From: Dendrophyllia cribrosa
Lineage: Eukaryota > Cnidaria > Anthozoa > Scleractinia > Dendrophylliidae
Reading direction: 5' to 3'
DNA: 64,000 nucleotides
Assembly: GCA_024195265.1 (NCBI GenBank)
Contig: JAJLRJ010000010.1
Location: 1,658,981-1,722,980, forward strand
Part shown: piece by piece, positions 22,266 to 30,445 of the stretch
Layout: each line of letters begins with the position of its first letter
Position numbering within the stretch: the first letter of the stretch is position 1
Translations under genes and position numbers: made by a program
The notes under the pieces: generated by a model
The model's input: only the letters and a program-made list of their open reading frames with translations
Databases searched by the model: none
Told to the model about the DNA's origin: nothing

Positions 22266-23513
22266 TCAAATTCTCCGCAAATAACTTTGTTTCTTCAAAC
22301 TTTCCACGCTGGGAAATGAATTGAGGCATCTTTTACAGAAAAATCTTTCATGCCCACTGCGTGAAACTTGAGAGGTTGCAAGGTGAGAGAAATTCTTCAC
22401 CAAACAAAAGTGAGTTTTGAATTCATTTTTCAGCAGAATCAAATCTACATGGCGTTCTTTTTCTTCCTCAGATATTCTCAGGGGAAAAACAGATCCATTC
22501 CAGCCAAAAACATTCACTGAAATTTCAGCATTTCTTTTCTCAAAATGTTTGATTGCTGTTATTTCCATGGGGAAAATCAAACCATCCCAATTAAATTCTT
22601 CTGCTTGTTGTCGTAAAGCTGGTGTGATTCTTTCTGGATGGGAGGCAACCATATTACATGCTCTGGCAATGCACCATTTGAAGCACATCTCATCTTCATT
22701 TTTCATGTTGATCACAGCTTTCTTGTTCCCCAAGTCTGGAGGCAAAGCAATCCAGGAAGATCCTCGCAGTGGCTTCCAGCGCACAAAATGAATTTCTAAA
22801 TGAATTACTCTTTCAAACATCCAATTACTTCCCCTGCGATTGAAATTTTCCAAGTTTTCAATCATTTCTCTTTCCATTTCATCAACAATCTCAATGTTGT
22901 TCTCTAAATTCTTTTTCTGCTGGGAATAGAAAAATGGTGTATCAATTATTTCCTCGCCAGAAGCCCAACTGGTTTGAGACATCTCTACAACCAAAATGCA
23001 TTTCACTTTTGTTTGTGGATTTGCTTGAAGGAGTTTGATAATTTGCCATCTTGCTTTCTGGAGAAAATTTTGTGGAGTTGGGGAATCATCTCCTTGAATG
23101 ATAAATTGTTTCGCGAATCCTCTCAGAGCGGATTTACCTTCTTCCACGATCAACCTTTGTTCCCACAATTCTTTGGTTTGTTTTTTCAATCTTTCAACTG
23201 CAGGATTTGATCTTCTCCTAATTTCCACATCATCCACATTTTCCAACCAATTCAACCAATCTGAAATATTTTCTGTTTGTTTTTTTATCACTCTGGGAAT
23301 GGTTTTTATAGGTCTTCTTCTTTTAACCGGAACCAAAATAGGCACCTGTATTTTTTTATTTTTCCAATTCAGGGGGTTTTTCTGAGTTGTTTTTCCACCT
23401 CCAGTCCAAAGATTTTCAATTAAAAAGTTCATTAAATCATCTCTCCTCAATCTAGACCAACCTTTCAATCCGGATGATCTCGCAAATGATTTCAATGCAT
23501 TCAAAGTTGCCAT
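22266..23513 (-). pseudogene. pPolB: DNA polymerase B N-terminal fragment
   Basis: A 415-residue N-terminal piece. It begins with a SAP-like helical segment (GLKGWSRLRRDDLMNFLIEN), continues through a charged region, and ends with a zinc-finger-like HERFFCKRCLNSF. The continuation of the polymerase is in another frame, with the break between about 22265 and 22300. The ATG at 23511-23513 has the AAAATG context shared by the other element genes. It faces a divergent gene 36 bp away. The N-terminal region of such polymerases usually includes terminal-protein functions, but I cannot identify that here. Confidence 0.8.
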
Positions 23514-23549
23514 TTTAAATGTGGTAAAAAGATTTTTTCCCTATTTAAA
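23514..23549. promoter_or_regulatory. 36-bp divergent intergenic promoter region
   Basis: Only 36 bases separate the ATG codons of the polymerase and the HTH gene, so both start signals must lie here or inside the coding regions. The region is roughly symmetrical, with TTTAAAATG at both edges, as expected for a shared bidirectional promoter. Confidence 0.5.
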
Positions 23550-24041
23550 ATGAAGTTTTCAATCCAAGAAGAAGGAAAAGAAAAGCAAAGTTTTTTCACA
23601 TTCAAAGAAGCCCAGGAACAAACTGGTCTTCCCTCAAAAACGATTATGCGAGTTCTTAAATCTGGCAACATCAAGTATTTCAGAAGAGCTGACAAAAAAA
23701 CCTTTTGGATTCAGGAGGAAGAAGAGTCACCATTTATCCAGATTGATGGAGAAGATTTTTTCACCGCAGAGGAAATTCAGGAAAGATTTGGCTTGTCCAG
23801 AACAGTTTTTTTCAATCAACTTTGCAAGAAAAAAACTCATTTTCTGGATTCAGCCGAGAAATCTCATGAAGTTACTTGGAAATCTCCCAGACTGGAAAAG
23901 TTTCTCGATTTAATGAAAGAGAAAGCTATGGTTGAAAAAGTTCTTCATTTTCGCTCAAGAAAAGGAATACCAAAAATGGACTCAGATAAAAAGTCTGTGA
24001 TAAACAAATTCGTTGACCAAACTTGTCAAGCCACGTTTTGA
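23550..24041 (+). CDS. Two-module helix-turn-helix protein (NUMOD1/MerR-like)
   Basis: A 163-residue protein with two similar modules. The first has FTFKEAQEQTGLPSKTIMRV (about 21-40) and the second FTAEEIQERFGLSRTVFF (about 71-88). Each looks like a small winged or NUMOD1-type helix-turn-helix that reads DNA. The second is preceded by IQIDGEDFF, which recurs as IINGQDFF in the next gene. The family is uncertain. Its position beside the polymerase suggests a regulatory or replication-accessory role. A 23-bp palindrome follows its stop. Confidence 0.6.
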   Translation: MKFSIQEEGKEKQSFFTFKEAQEQTGLPSKTIMRVLKSGNIKYFRRADKKTFWIQEEEESPFIQIDGEDFFTAEEIQERFGLSRTVFFNQLCKKKTHFLDSAEKSHEVTWKSPRLEKFLDLMKEKAMVEKVLHFRSRKGIPKMDSDKKSVINKFVDQTCQATF

Positions 24042-24042
24042 A

Positions 24043-24065
24043 TTTTTTATCCAATGGATAAAAAA
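24043..24065. promoter_or_regulatory. Perfect 23-bp palindrome overlapping a start codon
   Basis: TTTTTTATCCA and TGGATAAAAAA flank a central A. The palindrome ends on the A of the ATG at 24065. Position and symmetry suggest an operator or transcription-control site, possibly for the neighbouring HTH protein. Confidence 0.45.
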
Positions 24066-24346
24066 TGAGCGAAGCAATGAACAAAGAAAAACTTTTCATA
24101 ATCAATGGACAAGATTTCTTTTCTGTGAAAGAAACTCAGATCCCACTGGCTGAAATAAAAAATCATGCAACTTGGATTCATCCCAGCTTACATAAAGCAT
24201 GTGGGCTGACGGATGAAGAAATCGCATGGATGAAAGGGGTTGAAATGGAAATAAACTTTCAGAAAGCTGTTGACATGGCTACTGGTTTTCTTCCAGTAAA
24301 AACTGAAAAAGACAGGCAGTTTATGGAGAAATGGATTTGGAAATAA
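24065..24346 (+). CDS. Small unknown protein, possible HTH-gene paralogue
   Basis: A 93-residue protein not recognised as a known family. Its opening (FIINGQDFFSVKET) resembles the second half of the preceding gene (FIQIDGEDFFTAEE). It may be a truncated or diverged paralogue in a small duplicated cluster. The start overlaps the upstream palindrome, and the stop is 26 bases before the next likely start. Confidence 0.5.
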   Translation: MSEAMNKEKLFIINGQDFFSVKETQIPLAEIKNHATWIHPSLHKACGLTDEEIAWMKGVEMEINFQKAVDMATGFLPVKTEKDRQFMEKWIWK

Positions 24347-24372
24347 TTATTTTTTTTCACTTCACCAAGAAA

Positions 24373-24996
24373 ATGAATCCTGAAAAAGTTTCCATTTCCA
24401 AGATAATTCTTGAAGATCCTCAAAAACGAACCTCTGGAAAGATCTCATATTGTCTACTCCCCTGTTCTCTCGATGACAAAAAACTTCAACTGAAACTCCA
24501 AACAAAGTTTAAAATCTTTGCTCATGAAGGAGATTCTTTTTCACTTGGGATCAATCTCCCTGAAGAAAATATCTCTTTTTTCCGCGATCTGGAAGCTCAT
24601 CTTCGTTCACTTGCAATGAAAAAACAACCGGAAGTGAAGAAACTTTCTCCATCTTTTGCTAAGTTTCACGCAGAAGATTTCTCTCTTTTGAAAACAGATA
24701 AATCTGAGCAGGAAAAGATCTTCGCCAAGATTTATTCCTCAAAAATCCCCAAAACAGATTTCTCCTGTTGTTTCTGGGAGTTGTCCAACGGGAAGAAGAA
24801 ACCCATCTTGAGGCAGAAAGAACTTATCTCTATGCCACTTTTTGGGCAAGTTGTTTTTTCTATCAAACATCTCTTCTGCGGAAATGTTAAATCTATCACA
24901 GCGATTGTTGATGAAGTTCTTGTGGAGGAGATGGTGCAAACCGCCTCAGCGTTTGATGAATATGAGGATAGAAATGAGGATGATATTTCTCAATGA
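24373..24996 (+). CDS. Unknown protein, possibly ssDNA-binding-like
   Basis: About 207 residues from the ATG at 24373, chosen for its AAAATG context over an in-frame start at 24331. The protein is rich in beta-forming stretches. It contains LFGQVVFSIKHLFCG followed by SITAIVDEVLVEE, a pattern like the C-terminal part of small viral ssDNA-binding or OB-fold proteins, and ends in an acidic tail (EYEDRNEDD). An acidic tail is common in ssDNA-binding proteins. The assignment rests on general resemblance and position near the polymerase. Confidence 0.35.
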   Translation: MNPEKVSISKIILEDPQKRTSGKISYCLLPCSLDDKKLQLKLQTKFKIFAHEGDSFSLGINLPEENISFFRDLEAHLRSLAMKKQPEVKKLSPSFAKFHAEDFSLLKTDKSEQEKIFAKIYSSKIPKTDFSCCFWELSNGKKKPILRQKELISMPLFGQVVFSIKHLFCGNVKSITAIVDEVLVEEMVQTASAFDEYEDRNEDDISQ

Positions 24997-25008
24997 GGGG
25001 ATGTGTGA

Positions 25009-25033
25009 TTGATTATATCCAGGATATAATCAA
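25009..25033. promoter_or_regulatory. Perfect 25-bp palindrome after the ssDNA-binding-like gene
   Basis: TTGATTATATCC and GGATATAATCAA flank a single A. It lies just downstream of a stop codon at the edge of the repeat-rich intergenic region. It may be an operator or part of a replication or termination signal. Confidence 0.4.
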
Positions 25034-25074
25034 GTTGTTTCTGCTGAAAATCTGAAGCAGAAAACAAAGTTGTT

Positions 25075-25405
25075 CTGCCTTTTGTCATTTGCCACTGTGC
25101 GGGTTTTTTCATTTGTCATTTATCTCAAATGTGGGATGAAAATATTCTCCTGATAAATTTTGGCAGAAACATCTTTTTTTCATTTTTATTTTTTTTTTCA
25201 GGAGGTTGTGAAAATGTTTTTTTGTTTTTTTATTTTTATTTTTTTTATTTTTTATTTTTTTTACCTTGAAAGAACTTTTCAATGAAAAACAAAAAATATT
25301 CTCCTGATAAATTTTGGCAGAAACATCTTTTGTCATTTGCCACTGTGCGGGTTTTTTCATTTGTCATTTATCTCAAATGTGGGATGAAAATATTCTCCAG
25401 AAAAT
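25075..25405. repeat. Intergenic direct repeats, left of the triple-HTH gene
   Basis: This holds two copies of a segment with TTTGTCATTTGCCACTG, CATTTGTCATTTATCTCAAA and ATATTCTCCTGATAAATTTT, separated by a T-rich tract. The same segments recur at 26815-27175 on the other side of the next gene, so this gene sits between repeated flanks. The repeats are specific to this part of the element. Confidence 0.8.
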
Positions 25406-25507
25406 CCATTTGGAAATCTTCTCCAGAAAATCATTTCACAAAATCTTCTCCAGAAAACTTTGAGAACATTCTTGTGGTTTTCTTTTCATTTTTTGACACC
25501 TATCAAA

Positions 25508-26812
25508 ATGTGGGTTTTGATAGATGCTTTCTCAAAAGAACGCCTCAGTGAAAGATTTGCTTCACAGGCGGCTCTTGCAAGATTTATGAAGTTCACTCCA
25601 AAAACTCTCAACAAGGCAATCAATGAAGGGAAGAATGTTTTCACGCTCCAAGGCAGAGAAGTCAGGGTTGTGAATCAAACTCAAGATCGATTGGCAGTTC
25701 ATGATTCTCCCAACGGACCACCCCTGAAAACTTTTGAAACAATGTCTGAGATGGCTCAGTGGATTGGAGTGACTCGTCAGGCAATCTATGCCTCCTTCAA
25801 TAGATTTTGCAATTATGAAGGTTGTTATGTTAAAAAAGATGGGAAGAAATTCTTCCTGTCAAGAACCTTTGAGAAAGGACCGTTGGTCGATCCCTGGTTG
25901 GAAGATGAAACGCCAACTCCAAAGAAGATTCAGTCCATCCCCATCCGTATTTCATCATCGTCAACAACAACCATTTTCCCCAGTGTTTCAGCAGCTACAA
26001 AGGAACTGGGAATTGATTCAGGGACCATTCGCAATGCGTTGAAAAGTGGGAGAAACAGTTTCACACGAAGAAGTGATGGAGAAAAATTCAAAGTGGAAAA
26101 AGTTGAGAAACCAACACCGCCATCTCTTCCTCCCAAACCCGTTCCCCAACCACGAAAGTTAAAAGAAGAAAATCAAGTTCCGCCAACCCCCCAACCACGA
26201 AAGAAACCACCAATCCCCCAACCACGAAGGAAACGACCTGTTCCCCAACCACGAATTCTACCCATTCCCCAACCACGAATTCCACCAATCCCTCAACCAC
26301 AAGATCAAATTCCTTTTCCTGTTGAGGAGGAAGATAGTAGGGAAATACAGGCTCTGGCTGTCAACGATTGGTTCAAGCTCTCAACCAAGGAACAAAAGGA
26401 ATATAACGAAAGACGAGGAAAGGAAATAGATGAAAATATCGCTAGAATGGAGGAAAAAGCGGAGAAAGAATGGATTATAAAAGAGCAAGTTTCGAGGGGC
26501 AAGCTCCTTGAAAATTGGAAGCGTATACTAGACACCTTCAATGAATTCACTCCATGGGAAGATGACAGTGTGGATAGACTGGCTGGAGAAAATGACAAAC
26601 AAGTAATCTTCAACCTAGATTCATTTGACTATGGAGTTGTGAAAAACTATGAGGATTTTGCTCAGTTTTTTCATGAACGTTGTTATGGATCTTTTCCCAG
26701 CGAAGAAGAATTCAATTATTATCTCCCACAAGGACAATGGAGGTTCCGAGCTCGAGGTCAGTTTTGGGAGGAGGAGGGAGATTGGCAACGAGTTTTGTTT
26801 ATCAAGAACTGA
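25508..26812 (+). CDS. Triple HTH/NUMOD1-like protein with PQPR proline-rich linker
   Basis: About 434 residues from the ATG at 25508 (TCAAAATG context). Three successive helix-turn-helix modules are visible: around SQAALARFMKFTPKTLNKAI, MAQWIGVTRQAIYASF and VSAATKELGIDSGTIRNALK. The last has the shape of NUMOD1 domains. A proline-rich linker follows with five PQPR repeats and one PQPQ, each in a P-x-PQP context that could bind SH3-type partners. The C-terminal third is charged and unknown. Nearly identical repeats flank the gene. Function is unknown; DNA binding is likely. Confidence 0.55.
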   Translation: MWVLIDAFSKERLSERFASQAALARFMKFTPKTLNKAINEGKNVFTLQGREVRVVNQTQDRLAVHDSPNGPPLKTFETMSEMAQWIGVTRQAIYASFNRFCNYEGCYVKKDGKKFFLSRTFEKGPLVDPWLEDETPTPKKIQSIPIRISSSSTTTIFPSVSAATKELGIDSGTIRNALKSGRNSFTRRSDGEKFKVEKVEKPTPPSLPPKPVPQPRKLKEENQVPPTPQPRKKPPIPQPRRKRPVPQPRILPIPQPRIPPIPQPQDQIPFPVEEEDSREIQALAVNDWFKLSTKEQKEYNERRGKEIDENIARMEEKAEKEWIIKEQVSRGKLLENWKRILDTFNEFTPWEDDSVDRLAGENDKQVIFNLDSFDYGVVKNYEDFAQFFHERCYGSFPSEEEFNYYLPQGQWRFRARGQFWEEEGDWQRVLFIKN

Positions 26813-26814
26813 GT

Positions 26815-27042
26815 TTTTCATTTGTCATTTATCTCAAATGTGGGATGAAAACAAAATATTCTCCTGATAAATTTTGGTAGAAACATCTTTTGTCATTTGC
26901 CACTGTATGGGTTTTTCATTTGTCATTTATCTCAAATGTGGGATGAAAACAAAATATTCTCCTGATAAATTTTAGCAGAAACATCTTTTTTCATTTTTTT
27001 TTATTTTTTTTTCAGGAGACTGTGAAAATTTATTTATTTTTT

Positions 27043-27075
<33 letters not shown>

Positions 27076-27180
27076 CCCTGGATGAACTTTTCAATGAAAA
27101 ACAAAAATATTCTCCTGATAAATTTTAGCAGAAACATCTTTTGTCATTTGCCACTGTATGGGTTTTTCATTTCCCAGAAA
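26815..27180. repeat. Intergenic direct repeats, right of the triple-HTH gene
   Basis: At least three more copies of the CATTTGTCATTTATCTCAAA and TCTCCTGATAAATTTT segments occur here, with a T-rich block like that at 25190-25260. Together with 25075-25405 they bracket the gene as if it were a cassette. Confidence 0.8.
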
Positions 27181-27191
27181 TGAAAAATCAT

Positions 27192-27674
27192 TCAAAACAG
27201 CAAATCATATTTTCTCTCAAACTTTTCCAGATCCAATCCTAAATCAATCACAATTCCATCAATAGCTTCCATTGCTGGAAGAAATTCATTTCGATCAAAT
27301 ATTCCACTCCTCAAAGCAAAACGCAGATCAGTCAAAGTTTTCTCATAGGTTGTAAACGCGAACTTTGTCATTTCAATCTTGTTTCCATATTTCTTCATTT
27401 CATTCCCTGTTTTAATGATCAGTCCTGCACCTGAAATCACTCCCAAAATCACAGGATTCATTGTCACTCCTCCAGCAATCGCTCCAATCGCAACAAGAGC
27501 GGACGACATCAAATTCACTAACAAATTCATTCGCTTAAAATGTTTGTGAGCTCTTTTCAAACACCAAAATCTTTTATGATAAAATCGATAGAATTGCTTG
27601 ATCTCTTCCAGTTTTTCTTCCCCAATGTTGAGATCGATATGATTGAAATTAAAGATGCTTTTTTTACGGTTCAT
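27192..27674 (-). CDS. Small membrane protein with central hydrophobic hairpin
   Basis: A 160-residue protein. A basic amphipathic N-terminal half is followed by a long hydrophobic stretch (about residues 51-88, with MSSALVAIGAIAGGVTMNP and VILGVISGAGLII) that could form two membrane passes. A helical C-terminal domain with conserved charges follows. The layout resembles SLATT-type membrane proteins, but this is only a shape similarity. It follows the fibre gene after three A residues on the same strand, so it may belong to the same transcription unit. Confidence 0.55.
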   Translation of the reverse strand: MNRKKSIFNFNHIDLNIGEEKLEEIKQFYRFYHKRFWCLKRAHKHFKRMNLLVNLMSSALVAIGAIAGGVTMNPVILGVISGAGLIIKTGNEMKKYGNKIEMTKFAFTTYEKTLTDLRFALRSGIFDRNEFLPAMEAIDGIVIDLGLDLEKFERKYDLLF

Positions 27675-27677
27675 TTT

Positions 27678-29729
27678 TTAAGCTTTTTCAAAAAGAAATG
27701 TGATTTGGGCAGCCCCGATATTCGTTGATCGATCATCAACTCTTGCTGAAAATAACTCCCCTGCTTTGTAAACAACAGTTGAAAACTCGAATATTTGAAT
27801 TCTATTATCACTGCTAAAACGAGTTCCACTTTGTGATTTTTTATCTGGGAGATATAAAGTTAGTTGTGGAAAAGAAGATGCTTTTGATAAAATTTGAGCA
27901 AACGCTGTGATTAATTTACATCGGATGGGGATGACTATATCATTAAAATAATTATCGAAAAGTACATTTATCCCGTCTCCTGATGATTTTCTATATCTTC
28001 CAATCAGCATAAAGTTATTGCTTAAATTTGAATTGAGAATTTGTTGTCCATTTAAATCCAAGTCTCTCTGCATAACCATCTTCCCTGAGTCAAAGACGAA
28101 TGGAGAATCATAAACAGAACTGGGCACATCTGCATGAAATCCAGAAATTCCATAAACGATCAAATGAGTTGTTCCGATTGAAGGAGCGTCTGCTGTTCCC
28201 TGCGATTTCAAATCCAAAAAGACGAATTCTGGTGGAGAAATCTGCCATTTATGCATGTGAATGATTGATCGAGAATAGTTGGAAAACATTTTCGTTGACT
28301 GCTGATTAATATTCAAGCTCGTGGAAACAGCATCAACTGAAACATTCGTCATGGAAACAGGGAAAAACTCAACAACAAGTGTGTATTCTCCTTGAGGCAG
28401 ATTTCGCATATTAAATCCTATTCTTCCAGAAAATAAATTTGAGGAATCTTTCCCAATGTTCAGCTGAAACGCTTTTTTGTTGAAATGATGCGGAGAAAAC
28501 GGGAAATCCACAATGCCTACAACTTGCAGATCATGTCCATTGAAAGATCCCCCCGCATCATCCATGAGAAAATGAAATGCATCTTTCAGATTTCCAGCTG
28601 GAGAGATTGACGTTTCATTCACGAATTTTTTCAAGTTGTTTTCTGTTTTGGTTGTTTCGCTCGCAATCTCTGATTCTACCCAAGATTTTGGCGTTGCATC
28701 ATTATCATCTGTTGGAGTGACAGGAAGTCCAATAAGTCTTTCTCCTCCCATATCGATTGGACCAGTCATTGTTCCTCCATGTTTTTGAAGAGTTGAATTA
28801 AACACAGTTTGAATTGCGTTCTGAAAGAGTTGATTCTGTTGATCAACATATTTTTTATTGACTGTTTGATCGATTGCTGTTGGATCTTTCACGTTATAAA
28901 TGAAATTCGTTCCCATATCCAAGCTTGTTTCCATTGGAAATGATTCTTTCCTGCTGACAAAAACATTCTTTGCATCATTATAAGAGATCAGATTGTTATA
29001 GTTTGCGGAAAGATCCTCATAAGTCTGCTGTTTTGAATGCGTGACATGGAAAAGTTCTTTCAGATCGATGTTTTTGGTTACTTCATACGTTGGGGCTGGA
29101 GCATTTGGGTGATATTTTTTCAGCGTCACCATGTTCACAGCAGAAAGATCATTTGATTCATCTGTATCCAGATTTGTGATCAGTTTCCGATCCATGTCGA
29201 TCTCTCCAGGAAGAATCAGTTTCTTTCCCCTGAGATCCAAGTCTCCTGTCATATGGGAAGAACCGTCAACCTGCAATGAGTTGACTTTCGCTTGAAGTAA
29301 GCTTATGTCCATTTGTTGCTTGTTGATTGCATCTGAGTTGCTTGTTCCTGCTGACAGATTTGTGATCTTTTGATTCTTTGCAGTGAATTCTCGTCCATCC
29401 GTTGTCATGAAAATTTGCTTTCCGTGAAACAATGGAAATGCATCGTTATCTCCAGCAAGTTGAACGTTTTCGATTGAGTGATAGTTAGCGTCAAGATGAT
29501 CAGTCATTGGGTTTGAGACTTTCTCAGCAAGTCCTGTGTCTAGCTGATGCCTTGTGATTGCGTGAGAGTTTTCAGTTCCTTCAGCAAGATCGACAAGCTT
29601 TTTATTTTGCATATCATAATCTCCTGTGGATGTCAGTTTAAAACCAACTCCTGGCAATCCATCTCTTCCATCTCGTCCTCCATGTGAGGTGCTTGTTGTT
29701 TCAGAAAGCAATCCATTTGAGTAGCTCAT
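27678..29729 (-). CDS. Fibre-like virion protein with collagen triplets and tail-fibre repeats
   Basis: About 683 residues from the ATG at 29729, chosen because it directly follows the ATPase stop with TAA-A-ATG. Near the N-terminus is a short collagen-like run (GGRDGRDGLPG). It is followed by repeats such as YDMQNKKLVDLAEGTENSHA and LDLRGKKLILPGEIDMDRKL, the pattern of trimeric phage and viral tail-fibre shafts. The last third is beta-rich and may form a receptor-binding knob. Proteins like this are found in adintovirus-like elements as presumed attachment fibres. The host receptor is unknown. Confidence 0.7.
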   Translation of the reverse strand: MSYSNGLLSETTSTSHGGRDGRDGLPGVGFKLTSTGDYDMQNKKLVDLAEGTENSHAITRHQLDTGLAEKVSNPMTDHLDANYHSIENVQLAGDNDAFPLFHGKQIFMTTDGREFTAKNQKITNLSAGTSNSDAINKQQMDISLLQAKVNSLQVDGSSHMTGDLDLRGKKLILPGEIDMDRKLITNLDTDESNDLSAVNMVTLKKYHPNAPAPTYEVTKNIDLKELFHVTHSKQQTYEDLSANYNNLISYNDAKNVFVSRKESFPMETSLDMGTNFIYNVKDPTAIDQTVNKKYVDQQNQLFQNAIQTVFNSTLQKHGGTMTGPIDMGGERLIGLPVTPTDDNDATPKSWVESEIASETTKTENNLKKFVNETSISPAGNLKDAFHFLMDDAGGSFNGHDLQVVGIVDFPFSPHHFNKKAFQLNIGKDSSNLFSGRIGFNMRNLPQGEYTLVVEFFPVSMTNVSVDAVSTSLNINQQSTKMFSNYSRSIIHMHKWQISPPEFVFLDLKSQGTADAPSIGTTHLIVYGISGFHADVPSSVYDSPFVFDSGKMVMQRDLDLNGQQILNSNLSNNFMLIGRYRKSSGDGINVLFDNYFNDIVIPIRCKLITAFAQILSKASSFPQLTLYLPDKKSQSGTRFSSDNRIQIFEFSTVVYKAGELFSARVDDRSTNIGAAQITFLFEKA

Positions 29730-29730
29730 T

Positions 29731-30363
29731 TTAAAGTCTTTCATCAAAGTTTTTAGCCATGAATTTCCTTGGTTTATCCACATAGAGGAAAGAAAACGGA
29801 TCATGTGTTGCTTTCAGATAATCTTCTTTTTTGATGTTGTTTTCCCTGCAGATCGCAGTAATTTCTTTGTTGCTGGGTAATTCAAAAATGCAAAGATGTG
29901 AACAATTCAAGCGGATATCTTTTGGCGTTTGGAAATAACTTTGTGAAAGATAAATCACAGAACAATTTTTGTGTCTGCCTTGGATAAAATAATCAACCAA
30001 TGGCTTTTGGTTTTTCTCGCGAACAAAATCGTCAAAAACAACCAGTTTTTGATTCTCCCCAGATAATTCAGAAACTGGGATGATTTCATCCTGGGATGCT
30101 TCAATGATGTTATACCCAGCTTCTTTGCTGATTGGGTGAAATGTTTTCATCAGGTGTTGATATTTGGCTTGGTCCAGATTTTTCGCATAGAGATAAATCT
30201 TATCGTAGAAAAGCAATCTCAAAATCATATCCAGGAGAACGTTTGTTTTTCCAGATCCTGACGGACCACAGATCAACATTCTGAAAGTTCGATCAGGCAT
30301 AAAAGGTTGCAACTGTCGAAAGTTTGTGATTGGGTCCTGACAATCATAATTAACAATCTTCAT
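29731..30363 (-). CDS. FtsK/HerA-type genome-packaging ATPase
   Basis: A 210-residue ATPase. Walker A is GPSGSGKT (33-40), Walker B is LVVFDD (107-112), and LSQSYFQTP (139-147) is the sensor-like region typical of A32-like viral packaging ATPases. The length is typical for Polintons. In this family it pumps DNA into capsids. It is first of three genes on the minus strand, separated from the next by one base, and divergent from the PPxY protein across about 80 bp. Confidence 0.92.
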   Translation of the reverse strand: MKIVNYDCQDPITNFRQLQPFMPDRTFRMLICGPSGSGKTNVLLDMILRLLFYDKIYLYAKNLDQAKYQHLMKTFHPISKEAGYNIIEASQDEIIPVSELSGENQKLVVFDDFVREKNQKPLVDYFIQGRHKNCSVIYLSQSYFQTPKDIRLNCSHLCIFELPSNKEITAICRENNIKKEDYLKATHDPFSFLYVDKPRKFMAKNFDERL

Positions 30364-30445
30364 TTTATTTCCCAGAAGACAAATTCAGATGAACATTTTG
30401 TTCAACATCATGTTCTTAATCCAAATTCATGTTTGTGGACTTAAA

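Noticed and set aside
30389..30445. Upstream in-frame start for the PPxY protein
   Set aside because: The extension is hydrophobic and lacks the AAAATG context; the ATG at 30446 fits the pattern of the other element genes.
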